From the NCBI GenBank assembly GCA_019247245.1, contig JAFAPF010000467.1, forward strand, positions 1 through 7,621: 7,621 bases of DNA. Reading direction: 5' to 3'. A model generated the notes under the pieces. The model ran no database searches. It saw nothing but the letters and a program-made list of their open reading frames with translations, and had not been told where the DNA came from. Below, piece after piece: positions 6,689 to 7,621 of the stretch; position 1 is the first letter of the stretch; each line of letters opens with the position of its first letter. The stretch comes from Rubrobacter sp. Lineage in GTDB: Bacteria > Actinomycetota > Rubrobacteria > Rubrobacterales > Rubrobacteraceae. A program made the translations under genes and the position numbers.

Positions 6689-7261
6689 TCAGGCTGGATC
6701 GATCAACAAGATTCGGAGACGTTCGACACCCCGGCGGGTCAGGGTCTTGACGGTGTTCAAGGGTGTGCCGGTTATGTCCGCGATCTCAGAGTAGGGGAGA
6801 TCCTGGATGTAGCGGAGGGTCACGGCCACCCTTTGACGGTCCGGCAAGCGCTCCAGCGCCGCCAGCACGTCGAGCCAGGCTTCCCGAACCTCATCTCCAA
6901 GGTCGGATACCGGCCGAAACCCTTTATCCGGCGCTTCGGCAACCAGCAGCTCACGGCTTCGGCCACGTACCAGATTGCGTACCACGTTGAGGATAATACG
7001 GTACAGCCAGGCGCGGAGCGCCAGGGCTCTGATGCGCTCTCCCGGGTATCTCCCGAGGGCAACGAAGGCCCGCTCGAAGGCCTCCTGCACAGCGTCCTCA
7101 GCGACCGAAGAGTTGCCCAACATAGTCAGGGCGTAGCGATACAGCTCGGCGTGGTGCCTCTCCACCAGCTCTCGCGGCGCACGAGGGTCACCGTTCGCAA
7201 GGCACGCTGGGAGCGGGTCTAACCCCACCTTTTCTTCCACGGCCTTCGACCCGGTATCCAT
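6689..7261 (-). CDS. ECF-type RNA polymerase sigma factor
   Basis: This is a 190-residue sigma factor of the extracytoplasmic-function group. Region 2 covers about residues 33-100: LVERHHAELYRYALTMLGNS, AEDAVQEAFERAFVALGRY and LRAWLYRIILNVVRN, for core binding and -10 recognition. Region 4 covers about 130-186: LAALERLPDRQRVAVTLRYI, then a helix-turn-helix YSEIADITGTPLNTVKTLTR for the -35 element. There is no region 1 or 3, as expected for the group. No separate anti-sigma gene with a zinc-binding HxxxCxxC motif or membrane segment is present. The gene that follows, 13 bp downstream, is the alkylation-repair methyltransferase. The start at ATG 7261 has AGG only 1 nt away, too close for a normal Shine-Dalgarno, so a leaderless message or an internal GTG (residue 8 or 12) should be considered. 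The upstream region carries two palindromes. Confidence 0.95.
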   Translation of the reverse strand: MDTGSKAVEEKVGLDPLPACLANGDPRAPRELVERHHAELYRYALTMLGNSSVAEDAVQEAFERAFVALGRYPGERIRALALRAWLYRIILNVVRNLVRGRSRELLVAEAPDKGFRPVSDLGDEVREAWLDVLAALERLPDRQRVAVTLRYIQDLPYSEIADITGTPLNTVKTLTRRGVERLRILLIDPA

Positions 7262-7273
7262 ACCTCATATAAC
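7262..7273 (-). promoter_or_regulatory. Possible -10 region giving a leaderless sigma-factor mRNA
   Basis: On the minus strand GTTATA is followed by TGAGGT and then the ATG at 7261. If GTTATA is the -10 hexamer, transcription would start at or within a base or two of the start codon. A GTGAAA about 19 nt upstream is a possible but badly spaced -35. This fits the absence of a usable ribosome binding site. Confidence 0.3.
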
Positions 7274-7299
7274 ACACCAGCACCTCAGAAGGTTTCACC

Positions 7300-7320
7300 C
7301 TATAGGTTCGGAACATATAG
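7300..7320. promoter_or_regulatory. Operator-like palindrome upstream of the sigma operon
   Basis: This is a 21-bp palindrome centred on G7310. The outer arms are CTATA (7300-7304) and TATAG (7316-7320), and the inner arms are GTTC (7306-7309) and GAAC (7311-7314). Nine of ten base pairs match; only 7305/7315 is unpaired. It lies 39 bp before the sigma-factor start codon, a typical place for a dimeric repressor or activator site. Confidence 0.5.
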
Positions 7321-7323
7321 CCT

Positions 7324-7341
7324 GCTGTACTTTCGTACAGC
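7324..7341. promoter_or_regulatory. Second operator-like palindrome or hairpin in the divergent region
   Basis: GCTGTAC-TTTC-GTACAGC is a perfect 7-bp inverted repeat with a 4-nt centre, starting 4 bp after the first palindrome. Its inner 16 bp fit the CTG-N10-CAG layout of enterobacterial LexA boxes, although actinobacterial LexA usually uses a different site. As RNA it would form a tight hairpin, but no clean U-run follows, so an operator is more likely than a terminator. Confidence 0.5.
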
Positions 7342-7447
7342 CCGAATTTTAGTCTTCCGTAGGGCTTGAAAACCGTCCCTACTGACGATCACGCGCGCCC
7401 CTCTGCCAGATAAATTCAAGTCAAAACCAACCTCGGAGGCACGTATC

Positions 7448-7600
7448 ATGACCGAGTATTCTTCCCGTACAGCCCTGATCACCGGCGCTTCTCGCGGTCT
7501 TGGGCTTGCTCTCGCCCGGAGGCTTGCCAGAGACGCTGGACCCTCACTGCCCAGCGGACGTTACGAAGCCCGCGCCCTGATCCCTATCAACGAAGGATGA
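7448..7600 (+). pseudogene. Truncated short-chain dehydrogenase (N-terminal Rossmann segment only)
   Basis: ATG 7448 follows a strong ribosome binding site, GGAGG at 7435-7439 with 8 nt spacing. The first 30 residues are typical of short-chain dehydrogenases/reductases: RTALITGASRGLGLALARRL contains the TGxxxGxG NAD(P)-binding motif and the helix that follows. After LARDA the frame loses family character (GPSLPSGRYEARALIPINEG) and stops at 7600, giving only 50 residues where about 240 are expected. A one-base shift at the break (GACGCTGG) would yield WTLT, which fits the expected second strand, so a lost base is possible. The sequence beyond that still does not look like the family. The window ends 21 bp later, so it is unclear whether this is a real truncation. 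It is divergent from the sigma operon. Confidence 0.5.
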
Positions 7601-7621
7601 GCATCCAGCACGCCACCGGCC

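Noticed and set aside
7324..7350. Rho-independent terminator at the second palindrome
   Set aside because: The stem is followed by CCGAATTTT rather than an immediate U-run, and no gene ends just upstream on the plus strand.
1..7621. CRISPR array, tRNA or rRNA gene
   Set aside because: No regularly spaced direct repeats, tRNA cloverleaf signature or rRNA-like conserved segments were seen on reading both strands.

Overview
The window looks like a chromosomal segment of a G+C-rich actinomycete, most plausibly Rubrobacter or a relative. This is an inference from protein style: SARP-free two-component genes, an ECF sigma factor next to a DNA-methylation repair gene, and a proline-tailed serine hydrolase. 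No rRNA or other marker is present to confirm it. The left part (about 1-1340) and the 2709-2960 stretch look less G+C-rich and hold broken or partial genes and a small mobile element. The part from 3073 to 7261 is compact and gene-dense.

Layout from left to right. Positions 1-266 (minus) carry the N-terminal half of a PadR-family repressor, cut by the window edge. Positions 324-607 (minus) carry a small uncharacterised protein whose reading frame is broken once. Positions 608-1340 have no intact gene, only a possible decayed minus-strand frame. From 1341 to 2708 (plus) is a membrane-anchored, exported serine hydrolase of the class A beta-lactamase fold. It has the SxxK, SDN and KTG motifs but no recognisable Glu166-type omega loop, and it ends in a proline-rich tail. 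Positions 2814-2957 hold a roughly 144-bp non-coding element with 13-nt perfect terminal inverted repeats, a MITE-like insertion.

A two-component system follows on the plus strand: a soluble GAF-HisKA_3-HATPase histidine kinase (3073-4256), split by an apparent one-base deletion near 3849, and, 2 nt later, an intact NarL/LuxR-type response regulator (4259-4915). It converges on a minus-strand run. In transcription order that run is an ECF sigma factor (7261-6689), a methylated-DNA repair methyltransferase with an Ada-type four-cysteine module at its C-terminus (6675-5884), and an EamA/DMT transporter (5816-4929). The sigma and repair genes are 13 bp apart and look co-transcribed.

The 186-bp divergent region 7262-7447 separates the sigma operon from a truncated short-chain dehydrogenase start (7448). 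It contains two adjacent, strong palindromes. The most interesting hypothesis here is that the sigma factor and the repair protein form an alkylation-responsive unit, with the palindromes as its control site. This is inference. Three genes in the window are each broken by what looks like a one-base loss, so either gene decay or indel errors in the assembly should be considered.
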